From Nymphaea colorata (taxonomy: Eukaryota; Streptophyta; Magnoliopsida; Nymphaeales; Nymphaeaceae), in contig NC_045141.1 of assembly GCF_008831285.2 (NCBI RefSeq), forward strand, positions 18,596,848 to 18,660,847: 64,000 nucleotides of DNA. Direction: 5' to 3'. Below are positions 13,801 through 25,113 of the stretch, one piece after another (the stretch's first letter is position 1; each line of letters opens with the position of its first letter). Both the position numbers and the translations under genes were made by a program. The notes beneath the pieces are model-generated. The model made no database searches, had not been told where the DNA came from, and worked only from the letters and a program-made list of their open reading frames with translations.

Positions 13801-16800
13801 GTATGATACTATGTCTCCATGTTCTGAGCTGATCTCCAAGCCATGACCTGCTTGTATCTAACACCCAAACTGACATACATGCTGTGTTCTGTGGAATGTC
13901 ATCCATATGTTTCTTTCTGAAGTTGCTTATTATTTTAGCCTATGCCTACTTGATTTGTGTGGAGATGGAGGCATGACTTGGAGATCCCATGTTTACCATG
14001 CAGCAGGAAACCTGTGGAATGTGCTTTGCAGTTTGTTCTATTATGTCCCATCATCTTCATGCAGTTAGTGCTTCTGTATATCTATTGCTGTATTAAGTCT
14101 TCATAGGTCTTGTTACTAAGAAGAGGTTGAATTTTAACGATCACATAAATGCTTCTCTATAAACATGGGTATCATTTGTTAGATTTTTTAATGTCGATCA
14201 CTGGCTATATATGATGGTCAAGTGGTTGTGAGCCTTCTTTTCCCTCTTGATGTGAATATCATCATTGTTCTCTCCTTTTGCTTTATTCTTTTGGTCCACA
14301 TTTGTCTGGGTATTGGGTAACTGTATGTAAGACAGTTTTTTTGCCTTTTCACCTCAGGTTCTGATGAACTTGACAAATGACAATCCAATTGGCTGTCAGC
14401 AGACTGGTGAATGTGGTGGACTTGATACAATGGCACATTTAATAGTTGGTCATTTTCCAAGATTTCATTTACAGCCACCAGCTAGCCAAAACAACAATTA
14501 TCATCACCAGAACATCAAGCATCTTAGTGATCAGGAGTTGGACTTTCTTGTTGCTATCTTAGGCTTTCTTGTGAATCTGGTAGAGAAGGATAACACAAAC
14601 AGGTGGCTTACTGCTTTTCTCTTCTAGTTTGTTTATGCATGAGATCAGTTGTATATTGATTACATGTTTACTTGGTTTTTGCTATTTTTTATACATTTGA
14701 TGTTTAACATATGAGCACTGAATTAAATTTATGTTTACATGCTATTGAGTAGTCAGAAAAATCATTGAGATCTCAAGTTAAATATGGCACCCTCATAAAG
14801 TTGTTGCTAGTCTGAAGAGTGGATCAAGGGATGAAGCTTAAGTTTTTAACAGTATGCTCGAAGACCATTGTTCCACTTCTCCTGAAGCACTTTTGGGTGG
14901 TTAGAAATTGGCATCCTTCCTGAGTGATCCAGGTTGAACTGTGGTGCCTGTTCTATGGATAGAACAAGAATGGGGACCTCAGGTTGTTCAATGTCACTCG
15001 GTCAGGGTATGAGAAGTCAATCCTTCTCACTGGATCTTATAATTGCCATTTCGTTGCTTGTAACAATGTTTAAGTTCATCTCTATTTTAAAAGAACTAGG
15101 TTGGCATGTCACAGGAAGAAGCTCTGGTGGTAAAATTACATATAGCTGCTAGATCTCTATGAAAGGGTGCACTATATGTGATATATGGCTAGTCTTGAAA
15201 CTTATTTTTACTCATTTTTGGGATTAGAATAATTAATGTTGTGGTTAAGAAATGAAAAATTATCTTAAGATGCATATTTTATGTGTATCTAATTAAACTA
15301 GTTTAGAAGGGATTTATGAGTCAATTCTAAAATTATGTCGTCTAAGATTTTTTGACAAGTTTCATTTAGTTTTGAGGAAAGATATCATGTGATGTTGGAA
15401 TTATGCATGTTAGAAGAACTATATGAATTACAAAGTTGAGTTATTGAAGACTTGAGGATCACAACAATAAGGCATGATGTTGCCTTTATTGCTAAAAGTA
15501 AAGGGTACAATGTGTACAAAAGGGATCTGGGGATCAAAGTCTCACAAAAGTGTAGCTTACTCGCTGGGAACCTGGTCCCATCTCTGTAAAGGAATGGTAT
15601 AGTGAAAGTTTGCACATATAATGCTCTAGTGAATCACACACAAAAGGCTATAAAAGTCACACAGGCTCACCAAGGCTCTATAAACACATATCCCATTATG
15701 ATTGTTGAAGTATGTTAGATGGGTCTCGGGACCGGGTCCGGATCCGTATCCGATCCAACTTGTAGCCCTTGTTGGGCATTATTTAAGTTGTGTAACCCTA
15801 ATCCTTATGGTGTGAATGAAAGACAAAGGAGAGAGAGAGTCTGGCGGCTAGTGGGCACCGGCTCCTCCTCATTCGTGGTTTTTTTCCTCTTGTTGAGGGT
15901 TTTTCCACGTTACATCGTGATCGTTGTTTCTCTTCCTCTTCTTGTTCGTGTTTCTACATGGTATCAGAGCCGACGAGTTTGGGAAATTTTTAGGGTTTGT
16001 GAAGTTCCAACCCTAATATCTCTCACCGCTACCATCGCCACCACTGCAGTCACCGCCGCCGCTGCCGCTGCCACTACCGCCGCCGCCGCCGCCGCTGCTG
16101 CCACTGCCGCAGCCGCTGCCGCCGCCGCCACCACCGCTGCCGCCGCCGCCGTTGCTGCAGCAGCCACCGCCGCTGCCGCCACCGTTGCTGCAGCAGCCAC
16201 CGTCGCCGGTGTACCCAATACCACTGTCGCTGTTTCCGCCGCCGCCGGTGTCACTCTTTGCGCCATCGCCATCGCAGCCACTCTTGCGGCGTCGCTCTTG
16301 CGCCGTCGCTCTTGTGTTGTTGACCGTCACCGTTGTCCCTTGCGCCACTGCCTTTTGCGCCGTAGTCTTGCTTCCCGAAGAAGAAAGAAGATATGCGTGC
16401 TTAGGCGCTTCCTAAGCTTGCCTCCCCCTATTCATGTCACTTCCTAGGGGTCTTTTGCAAATCCGGTGAAGTGCATCCGCCTCTTACCTGCAATATATTG
16501 CTTGGTTGATCTTTGATTCCATCTTCTTGTTTTTGTTTGGCGCCCACCGTGCAAGAAGAGGTGGCTGGTCCGTGACTTGGTAGAGGACGTAAAGGAGGAG
16601 AGGAGCATAACTTGAGGATTGCCTCAACGTCTGCCGGCGCTCCGACGATCGTTTCCCCCAATCGACATTCTGTTCACTCTTGGGGCTGATTGGGAATCCA
16701 GATATTACTGCCCGTTGGTGCTCTCTGTTGTCATCGGTGCCTCTCTTGTTGCCTCCTGTTGGACTATCTGTGATTATGGCAGCTTCTTCATCTATAGACG

Positions 16801-19800
16801 TTATGGCGGATTGCCGTATGGGAGAGTGGATCATTGATAGTGGCGCTACTCACCACATGACCGGCGATCCTAAGGTCTTTCATGGGTATAAGCTTTCATC
16901 AGGAAAGGATCGTGTTTCCCTTGCCGATGGTTCATCTATCTCTGTGGCTGGAAAAGGGAGTCTCCCACTTTTGAACAAGTTCTTAGTCCACAATGCTCTA
17001 CATGTTCCTCATATTCCCTTGAATCTCTTGTCGGTTAGCAAGATCACGAAGGAGTTAAATTGCGAACTTATATTTTCCGCTGATCGCTGTGTTATGCAGG
17101 ACTTGGTGACAGGGAAGAGGATTGGGATTGGCCTAGCTTCTGACGGGCTCTATCGTTTACCTATGCGTGCTGCTCAGGCTCTCATGACGGCAGTCAGCCA
17201 AGCCACGAAGAATAGAGAGGACTCCCTTCAGTTGCTTCTACGGTGGCATGAGCGCCTTGGACACTTGCCTTTTGGCCTTCTTAGACAGTTGTTTCCTGAT
17301 ATATGTTCCAGGTTAGATATGACTATGGTGTCTTGTGATGTCTGTCACCTGGCCAAACATGTTAGGGCTTCGTACCCATTGTCTAGCCATCGGTCTAATG
17401 AGGTATTTGCCATGATTCATTCTGATGTTTGGGGGCCTGCAGGGATTCCTTCTTGTCATGGTTTTCAATATTTTATCACCTTTATAGATGATTATTCTCG
17501 TAACACTATTGTCTACTTGCTAAAAGACCGTAGTGAAGTTCCTACTGTCATAGAGACTTTCATTGCTTATGTGGAAACTCAATATGGAGCATCTGTTAAG
17601 ACATTTCGATCTGACAATGCTCGAGAGTATATGTGCCAGTCTGTTGATAGCTTCTTTCGAAAAAAGGGAATTGTTCATGAGACTTCCTGTAGTTATACCC
17701 CTCCTCAAAATGGAGTTGCTGAACGAAAAAATCGTCAGTTATTGAATATGACTCGGGCTCTTCTTTTTCAACGTCATGTTCCAAAAAAAGTATTGGGGGG
17801 ATGCTGTGTTGACCAGTGCGTATCTTATAAACCGGTTGCCTAGTCGCGTGTTGAATGGAAAGACGCCTCACTCTCTGTTACCGGGGACTCGTGAACCTTT
17901 CTCTCTTCCACTCAGAGTTTTTGGTTGTGTTTGCTTTATTCACAACCATAGTCCTCACATTAAAAAGCTTGATCCAAGATCTATTAAGGGCATTTTTTTA
18001 GGGTATTCTCCCACTCAAAAAGGGTACAAGTGTCGAGACCCTTCCACTGGTCGGGCCTATGTTACCAAAGATGTCACTTTCCTTGAACATGTTTCCTATT
18101 TTGGTGAGAATCCTCTTCAGGGGGAGTACTCTATGTCACGGGAAGAGTATTCTCCGAGTCAGGAAATTCAGTTTACAGATTTTTTGGACTACAGGCGTGA
18201 CTCCGTTGGTCCATCTAGTGAGGTGCATGAACAAGAGAAAAATGGTCCATCTAGTGAGGTGCATGAACAGGAGAAAAATGGAGAGTGTTCCACTGAGGCA
18301 GAAGAGAAGTGCAATCGTTTATTTGGGCAAGTTTACTCTAGGCGAAGAGTTTGTACAGATGAGATGACAGGTGGTGAGAATTCTACTCCCAATCCAATTA
18401 GTCCTTCCCTGGATGACCCAAGTCGTGCGCAGAAGCAACCTGTTGAAGAAGAGATTCAGACTGTTGCTGCTAGTGAAGAGCTTCCCATCGCCCTGCGAAA
18501 GGGTGTCAGGTCATGTACTCAACATCCTATTGGTAACTTTGTTTCATATTCTAGACTGAGCAAGGACTACAAATGCTTTGTATCTTCTCTTTCTTTGACT
18601 ATGATTCCCAGGAATGTTGCTGAGGCTCAGAGTGATCCTAAGTGGACCTATGCTATGCAAGAAGAGATGGAAGCCTTGCGAAGAAACATGACATGGGAAG
18701 TTGTAAAGATTCCTGAGGCGGCTCACTTGGTTGGATCTAAGTGGGTCTACACCATCAAGTACAAACCAGATGGGAGTGTTGAAAGATACAAAGCTCGTCT
18801 TGTGGCCAAGGGGTTTAGTCAGAAATATGGGATTGATTATTTGGAGACCTTTGCTCCTGTTGCGAAGATGAAGACGGTCAGAGTCATTATCTCTTTAGCT
18901 GTGATGAAGGAGTGGAAGATGTACCAACTTGATGTCAAGAACGCATTTCTCAATGGAGACCTTGAAGAGGAAGTATATATGTGTATGCCTCCAGGATATG
19001 AGGAACCTGGAAAATGTTGCAAGCTAAGGAAGGCTTTATATGGGCTCAAGCAATCTCCTCGAGCATGGTTTGAACGACTCAGACTTGTCATGAGACAATG
19101 TGGATACCATCAAGGGAATGGAGATCATACACTTTTTGTGAAGAGAAATAAGCAAAAGGTTACTATTCTGTTGGTATATGTTGATGATATGATTGTCACA
19201 GGTGATGATGAAGATGAAATAATGAAGTTAAAGAAACTGTTGGCGATCGAGTTTGATCTTAAGGACCTTGGTAAGTTGAAATACTTCCTTGGCATAGAAA
19301 TTGCTAGGTCTGGGACTAGCCTTGTGCTAAATCAACGGAAGTACACTCTAGATTTGTTAAAGGAGACTGGGAAACTAGGGTGTAGACCAGCTTCTACTCC
19401 TCTAGATGCTGGCCATAAGCTAAGTCTGAGAGACGGGGAGCCACTCTGTGAAGAGGCAAAAAGAAGATATCAATGTCTTGTAGGGAAGTTAATTTACCTT
19501 ACTCTCACTAGACCTGATATTACCTTTGCTGTGAATGTGATGAGCCAGTTCATGCATGCTCCCACGGATGCCCACTTGAAGGCTGTTGACAGGATCTTGT
19601 GCTACTTGAAGAGGAATCCTGGCAAAGGTCTCTTATATGTCAAGCAAGACACTCTTGGGATTGAAGGTTATTCAGATGCAGACTGGGCAGGCTGTATTGA
19701 CACTAGGAGGTCCACCTCTGGCTATTGTATTTATTTGGGAGGGAATCTCATAGTGTGGAGAAGTAAAAGGCAAGATGTTTGTTCGCGTTCCAGTGCTGAA

Positions 19801-22800
19801 GCAGAATACAGAGCTGTTGCTATGGGAGTTTCTGAGCTTTTGTGGCTGAAAGTATTGTTGACTGATATTGGTATAAAAGTTGAAGAACCAATGAAGATGT
19901 ATTGCGATAACAAGTCTGCAATTAACTTGGCCAACAACCCTGTGCTTCATGACAGAACAAAGCATGTTGAGATTGACCGACATTTCATTCGAGAGAGAAT
20001 TGATGCTAAAGAACTTATACTTCCTTACATGAGATCTGAAGACCAAACGGCTGATGTTCTGACGAAGGCTTTATCTTCGACCTCATTTGAGAGAAATGTA
20101 TCCAAGTTGGGCATGTTTGATATGTATGCCCAACTTGAGGGGGAGTGTTGAAGTATGTTAGATGGGTCTCGGGACCGGGTCCGGATCCGTATCCGATCCA
20201 ACTTGTAGCCCTTGTTGGGCATTATTTAAGTTGTGTAACCCTAATCCTTATGGTGTGAATGAAAGACAAAGGAGAGAGAGAGTCTGGCGGCTAGTGGGCA
20301 CCGGCTCCTCCTCATTCGTGGTTTTTTTCCTCTTGTTGAGGGTTTTTCCACGTTACATCGTGATCGTTGTTTCTCTTCCTCTTCTTGTTCGTGTTTCTAC
20401 AATGATGATACAGGCAATTATAGCAAGACAAATGCCACTCTTGTGGTTACAGGCTACAGCCAAACTTGAATGTATTTGTCAGATGAAATCCCATGTTTTC
20501 AAGCAAAGCTTCTCATCTATACGATCTTTGTGGTAGTGATCTTTCACATTACATTGGAGAATTACCTAAGAAAGCACAAAAGTTAGTGGTGGAGTGGTGA
20601 TTATTTGAGTCAACCATAATTAGCATCAGTATGTGCAATTAATTCTGATGGAAATGAAGGGAATACAAAGTCATTCAGTAAAAGTGCTTTTGGTGAACCA
20701 CATTACTGCACCCATGTCAACTGAAGTTGAAGCCTATAAAACTAAATCTCAAGTCTGAACATTAATATGTTTGATATGGTGAGTCCGAGATGAAATGGTA
20801 CTTAAATCTGTTGACATCGAGTAGGATGGGGTGTCTATTGTCAATCTCACCAATACTCCAATCTTTTGCTAATACGGAATGCAATTTTGAGAAGGACCTT
20901 TGCACATCAGTACTCCTCTGCAAACTTTAATTAGGAAAATTTGGATAGCAGGATAATTTCCTAGAGGTAGATTTTATATCCAAGCATGGTACATATGAAA
21001 CTATGGGATGCCGATACTGGAATGTAAATCAACACTGACTACTTGGTTGATACTGTCCCCATTGTAGTCTCTCGTTCTCTCTCTGTCCCCTTCCCTAATC
21101 AGATGAGATGATTAAACATTTTCATGATCCTGCAGTTCACACATGAATATTTGTACATGTACGTTACGGGATCACTGTTTTCCTGCAGGGCACGTCTTGC
21201 TGCAGCAAGTGTTTCTTTACCAAGCCTGAGGAAACCAGATGGAAAGAATAATTGTGTCGCTGTAATTCCATTGCTCTGCTCTATCTTTTTAGCCAATCAA
21301 GGATCTGGGGAGGCAATCAAAGATGCAGCAGCGGTACCCTTGGTAAGTGGCAGTTTTTGTTGATTGCCACCCTAATGTATTGTATTGCTGCTCGGAAGTT
21401 TCTCGAACATGATAAGCAGAAACTAAATGGTGTGAAAATATGAAAGATAATACTGCTGTGAAAGTTTGGACCTCCTTCCTGTTTAATGAAACATGAATAG
21501 GTGCATAAATTTTCAGTGTCATTATTATATCCAAAACACTCAATTCGTTTTGTTTGTTTCCCATTTTAATATCAATTTTTTTATTCATTATGTTCTCTAG
21601 AATGATGAAACTTCAGTATTGCAAGGACAGCGTGAAGCAGAGAAGATGATTGTTGAGGCTTACAGTGCTCTTCTTCTTGCCTTCCTCTCAATTGAAAGGT
21701 TTGCTTTGTCTTCCCATTTTAAATCTTGAGCCACAATCAGATCTATGATTTGGCGACAAAGTTAAAGTTGACTGGACCTAGTCAGTGCAAATTTTTTTGT
21801 CTTTGGCAAAGTATGCTAGTACTTCTTTTGAGAAAATGTAAAGGAATTTTTTTTCACTTTTTACTTTTGATATGGTAGGCTATAAGCCATACTATGACAT
21901 TGACTGGGCAGAACACAGAAGTGAGTGTGAATTTCAACATTCTACAAGTGCTATTCAGCTCATCAAACATGATAATACTCGGGAACCACTGTGAGCTGTC
22001 CAATGAGTCCGATTAGATGTTCATAGTTTGTCATATTTAAAATATGAAGTTACTTTTTGCTTTTGATGAAGCAAATTCTACTTTTTATTTGATGCTGTAG
22101 AGTGTAGATTGTGAAAGCACTGACCAGATTTTTCAGATGGTTCACAGTGGTTCTCATGGGTTTTTATGTTTTGTGAATTCTTACTTTCTAGAATCACTAT
22201 ATTTATGTGTCTATGTATTTATGCTCGTCAGGCTCAATAGGCGTACTACCTTCTCAGGGACTAATTGATATTCTTGCATCATGCAGCTACATCCCAGAAC
22301 TTGGACTCTCTCTCGCTCTTTCTCTCTCTCTCTTGATATATATATATATATAAAACCTGGCCCATATGTATTCCTACGTAATACGGCATAGAAAGGAATA
22401 TTACATTTTGATAAACCGTTGTTGGAACAACCCAGACAACTGAGATCTCTTTAATTGAAGGCATTTAGTGAAGAGAGACACCCAATTTTGTCAGTTGTCT
22501 GAAGAGTGGGTTGTTCGGATTGTGTTGTCTACATATATGTGTGTGTAGACCCTTTCTACCACTTGCATAACCTTGCCAGAGTGTAGTGTCATTAAACTTT
22601 CAAGCTTCAGTTAATAAAATCTTGATGTTTTATTCATCTTTTTTTCCTTTGTTCAGCTCGAGTGCCCGTGAAGCCATTGCTTGTCACCTCCCAGAAAACA
22701 ACCTGAGAATTCTTGTACCAGTACTGGAGAGATTTGTGGTAAGTGGATTATATTGGCAAATGGATTCCTTTCCAAGTTTTTTGGAGGACACTGTTCCATT

Positions 22801-23019
22801 CATATAGCTTCTTCAGAGAGAATTTTGTGGGGAACAATTTAATAACATCACTCTTTTTGTGCAGTGTTTCTGGTATATAAATTCTTGTCACTAGGATTTT
22901 TTGTTTTCAGAACTAATGTTCATTGGTCTTGACAGGCATTTCATTTGTCATTGAACATGATATCGCCAGAAACTCATTCAGCAGTTAGTGAAGTAATTGA
23001 ATGCTGCAGGTGCCCATAA
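1876..23019 (+). CDS. WAPL: WAPL (wings apart-like) cohesin-release protein, 13 exons
   Basis: Nuclear protein that opens the cohesin ring and removes it from chromosome arms in mitotic and meiotic prophase, opposed by the acetyltransferase CTF7/ECO1 (family knowledge). Exons by frame and GT-AG sites: 1876-2387, 6206-6305, 8595-8931, 9312-9424, 9810-9938, 10011-10104, 10201-10320, 13047-13618, 14358-14602, 21189-21342, 21601-21698, 22657-22738, 22936-23019. They sum to 2640 nt with no internal stop, giving 879 residues, close to plant WAPL length. Recognisable pieces are the N-terminus MIVRTYARRN, the WAPL-domain start AILGLSTDDSPSSLAAAALF, KEKLRELGGLDVVF, and near the end VIPLLCSIFLANQGS and ILVPVLERFV. 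Exon 8 is long, hydrophilic and poorly conserved. An in-frame ATG at 1831 exists, but plant homologues start at MIVRTY, so 1876 was chosen. Intron 9 carries a Copia element; the exons on both sides are intact. Confidence 0.93.
4084..5405. repeat. Tandem duplication of a ~467-bp unit
   Basis: Two diverged copies lie head to tail: unit 1 about 4084-4550 and unit 2 about 4551-5405, the latter enlarged by a 388-bp MITE insertion. Matching landmarks include gaggccctatcaacct (near 4147 and 4612), the ttgtggga segment (4249 and 4711), ttgatgttatg followed by tcaaaatcattttt (near 4428 and 5287), and gccattggtgatgggtcc (near 4529 and 5388). The ends are approximate. No function is evident. Confidence 0.8.
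4748..5127. mobile_element. hAT-like MITE with 8-bp target duplication
   Basis: A 380-bp AT-rich, non-coding element with perfect 10-bp terminal inverted repeats (catagtcaca at 4748-4757, tgtgactatg at 5118-5127). It is flanked by an 8-bp direct repeat gtttgaag (4740-4747 and 5128-5135). The 8-bp duplication points to a hAT transposase source. The other tandem unit (gttcaaag at 4277-4284) shows the site without the insertion. A related inverted copy lies at 43423-43740. Confidence 0.85.
6306..8594 (+). other. WAPL intron 2 (2.3 kb)
   Basis: GT-AG intron after TGT-GAT, before GGT-CAA-GAT-GAG. It holds a ~40-bp imperfect repeat of a tcaag-aggggcca-attgatgt motif (7929-7997) and a 37-bp tandem duplication near its 3' end (8463-8536). 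No gene was seen; the open frames at 6413-6736 and 6858-7058 have no recognisable similarity. Confidence 0.75.
8463..8536. repeat. 37-bp tandem duplication
   Basis: Two copies of a 37-bp unit (ttttctagacctatcttctg followed by ggcttagaaaatta) lie directly next to each other at 8463-8499 and 8500-8536, with one obvious mismatch. The second copy ends about 58 bp before WAPL exon 3, so it lies in or near the branch-point region. Confidence 0.85.
10321..13046 (+). other. WAPL intron 7 (2.7 kb)
   Basis: GT-AG intron with phase 1 (AAA-G / AA-ACA). Mostly AT-rich unique sequence. The stretch 12600-12920 has GC-richer, inverted-looking ends containing gacacg/cgtgtc-type motifs reminiscent of the element at 41723-42578, but I could not define clean termini. 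Confidence 0.6.
15703..15958 (+). repeat. 5' LTR of the Copia element
   Basis: 256 bp, beginning tgttgaagtatg and ending gtttctaca. It matches the 3' LTR at 20146-20401 with no difference that I could find by eye, which implies a very recent insertion because the two LTRs are copied from one template at integration. Confidence 0.95.
15959..15971 (+). other. Primer-binding site (initiator tRNA-Met type)
   Basis: The sequence tggtatcagagcc starts immediately after the 5' LTR. It is the standard plant Copia primer-binding site complementary to the 3' end of initiator methionine tRNA. Confidence 0.93.
16016..16280. repeat. GC-rich CCG/CTG triplet-repeat block inside the Copia element
   Basis: About 260 bp dominated by ccgccg, ctgccg and gctgcag triplets, far more GC-rich than anything nearby. 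All three forward frames are open for long stretches and give poly-Ala or Pro/Leu/Gln low-complexity peptides. It occupies the place where gag should lie. No CCHC zinc knuckle is present here or downstream before the protease. Confidence 0.85.
16680..20151 (+). pseudogene. Copia pol (protease-integrase-RT-RNase H), frameshifted
   Basis: Two overlapping frames cover one polyprotein. The first (16680-17843) has the aspartic protease motif DSGATHHM (Asp codon at 16836), the pre-integrase HERLGH motif, an integrase zinc region and the DDE core (SDVWGP, SDNAREY, GVAERKNR). The second (from 17776) continues integrase, then RT with YVDD (near 19180) and RNase H (DADWAGC near 19675, SSAEAEYRA). The reading frame shifts by +1 at a run of seven A (17783-17789). 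The stop codon at 20149-20151 lies inside the 3' LTR. Everything apart from the A-run looks intact. A homopolymer sequencing error is possible. Confidence 0.93.
20134..20145 (+). other. Polypurine tract
   Basis: The purine run gaggggga(g) directly abuts the TG of the 3' LTR and would prime plus-strand DNA synthesis. It also codes for the last residues of the pol frame. Confidence 0.85.
20146..20401 (+). repeat. 3' LTR of the Copia element
   Basis: 256-bp partner of the 5' LTR, same length and termini, followed by the 5-bp target duplicate atgat at 20402-20406. It lies about 790 bp upstream of WAPL exon 10 in the transcribed strand, so any poly(A) signal in it could act on the host transcript. 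Confidence 0.95.
22336..22353. repeat. Short (TA)n tract in WAPL intron 11
   Basis: An alternating ta/at run follows a ct-rich run (about 22306-22332). Confidence 0.8.
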
Positions 23020-23592
23020 TTCACTAAGGTTCCATCAGTTACTGACCATACACTTATGTCATCTAACTTTTTTCCGTTGGTGTAGAAATGACAATTGAAG
23101 TGTTGTATTCAATTTTTTTGTTGTATATTTTTTGATTGGTCCTCTTTTGTCACTGTTTTTTTTTCTCAATTATCAGAATACAAATTGTTGAAACAAAAAT
23201 TATGTATATAATAGTGTCAATTTCCCACGATCCCATTCCTGATGTGTATAATTCCATTTTCCTTAACTTATCGAATTGTTTTCAGTTTCCGCAGTTTGCC
23301 ACTAATTTCACCATATTGATAGCATGGATGCTGTATCCATCGACAGACTTTCTCTACGTCATGTTTTCAGGCATTGTTCATTGAGTGGTCGAATTGTAAG
23401 CACGTTGAATGTGTCATTGGTCACAGGTGATCTCGGTGAGTTTTAGGAACTAATCAATGTTTTACATGAGAGAGAATGTGATGAAAATGGAGAGTGGGTA
23501 GCCAATTCTTAAGGAGCTTCAATGCCTCATTTGATTGTTGAAACACCGGCGTCCCTGCGATAGAGATGGAACATTGTTCCAACCACCTCCAA

Positions 23593-23795
23593 GGGCATGT
23601 TTGATTTGCAATCCCAATCTATTGAATGAATGGGGTTGAAAACAGATTTCATGGAACGCAGTGTCAACACGTTCCGAATTTAGCAATGGCAAGAAGTGGA
23701 ACGTTGGGAAATGGACAAATGAAGCAAGTCAAGGAATGTTGGTAGGGGGAACATCTTGTGCTGCTTGTTTTGGAAACAGTAAATCAAACATACCA
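23593..23795. mobile_element. Probable Tourist/Harbinger-like MITE
   Basis: About 200 bp bounded by inverted repeats: ggcatgtttgattt (from 23594) on the left and aaatcaaacatacc (23781-23794) on the right. They match at 13 of 14 positions. The GGGCATGTTTG-type terminus is characteristic of PIF/Harbinger MITEs in plants. I could not confirm a 3-bp target duplication. No coding capacity. Confidence 0.6.
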
Positions 23796-24324
23796 GAAGG
23801 GTGAAAGCATTTTGCAGGTATGCCTCTATATGTCCTGCCCTTACCACAAACCACCTGTTGGAGGGTAGGCCTCCGTCCTTTTATTCAAGAGTGAATGTGG
23901 CAAACAAGGAACATTACAAGAAACAAGAAATATGACAGAAAAAAATTATTTCCTTCCCGTAGATCAAATCAACCTGAACCATAAACCAGGCAAACAGCAA
24001 AGCTAAACACACTCCCCTAACTAATTCAAGACAAATCTCGAATATAAGGTGGATTCCTCACCGGAAACCGTAACAGATTAAGGAAGCACTATGACCAACA
24101 ATCAGATCCTTCGGCAGATTGCTTCTACTTTCCAGACAGAACCTCAGCCAACCAGTCCACCATTTGTTATTTGACACAACTGCCGCCATCTTAATAGACC
24201 TCCTGTCAAGATGACTTAAAATTTCTTCCAACAACTTAACCTCTCCTGATATTTCATTACATCTCTTATCTTTACTCCTATGTAGAAGTTGCATAGCCCA
24301 AAACTATTCCTTTTCTTACATCTC

Positions 24325-24730
24325 CTTAGGTATGTCAATTATATCCGATTTAGATCAGTTATATGACTAGATCATTTAAGAAAAAATCTGATGTGAAAAA
24401 AGAAAATCAATATCCAATTAAGAAATCGGATTCAATTTGGATTTAAGGAATGACATCCGATCGGGTTCGGATTTGGATATATATAAATATTTGATCAGAT
24501 AGTATTTAGTTTTAATAAAATATCATGTATCCACTACTCTTACATTTTGAAAATCAACTAGATTCATATTAAATCGAATATAAATGTGAAAACTGGATTT
24601 GGATCGGTTTAGATTGTGATTTCTGGTTTCAGATTCGGATTCAGATATGACTTTTCTCAAATTCAAATTTAAATTTAAATATGTGTACCAGGAAAAATGG
24701 ATACGGTTAAGGGTATATGTGATTCGATTC
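24325..24730. repeat. AT-rich dispersed repeat with 'ggattcggat' motifs
   Basis: Dense recurrences of atccgat, ggattcaatttggattt, ggttcggatttgg and cagattcggattcag on both strands. A similar block at about 52385-52740 carries caaatcggatata, gaatttagatttgaatata and aaatctgattgg. Termini are undefined, so no class can be assigned. Confidence 0.45.
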
Positions 24731-25113
24731 CCATTGATCCTACACTTAAAAAAGAAGGGAACCTCTTCTACACACTTTCACTTCCTGAATTCCAGACTTT
24801 GGATAAACAACTGAAGCCATTTGGGCAATGTTGTTAAAACGGGTTTTGATTGAATCAGTTCAAGGGAAGGCTTATGAATTGCTTTGAATTGAAATAAGTT
24901 CTTTGCCGAATCCGGTAAAATTAGAAAGTAAAATCGCGAGAAAGGGGCTAGGGAAATGATCTCATCGCAGTAACATCTTGCTGGGGGTTGGGAGATGATA
25001 GATTTGGTGAGAGACGCTCTGATTGTGATGTTTCTTTGTTAGTGATTTTCCCGTTCGCTGCTTTCTTGTTCTGGTAAATGGCACCGGCAACGGACCCGCC
25101 GCCTTTCGATTGC

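Larger units (their letters stand above)
15703..20401 (+). mobile_element. Ty1/Copia LTR retrotransposon, young, gag-less
   Basis: A 4699-bp element in the same orientation as its host gene. It has 256-bp LTRs (15703-15958 and 20146-20401), each TG...CA and apparently identical when read side by side. Perfect 5-bp target duplications atgat lie at 15698-15702 and 20402-20406. The primer-binding site follows the 5' LTR and a polypurine tract precedes the 3' LTR. The internal domain order is protease, integrase, reverse transcriptase, RNase H, which defines Copia. The usual gag region is replaced by a GC-rich triplet-repeat block, and pol has a frameshift, so this copy is non-autonomous. Confidence 0.97.
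14603..21188 (+). other. WAPL intron 9 (6.6 kb), host of a Copia element
   Basis: The largest WAPL intron. The donor is AG/gtggct after exon 9 and the acceptor tcctgcag precedes exon 10; the split Arg codon is preserved. About 4.7 kb of it is the Copia insertion 15703-20401 plus its duplicated target, so the pre-insertion intron would be about 1.9 kb. Confidence 0.85.

Noticed and set aside
15964-16348. Long minus-strand Ala- or Gly-rich frames in the Copia element
   Set aside because: A product of the CCG triplet repeat, which is open in most frames; not evidence for a gene.
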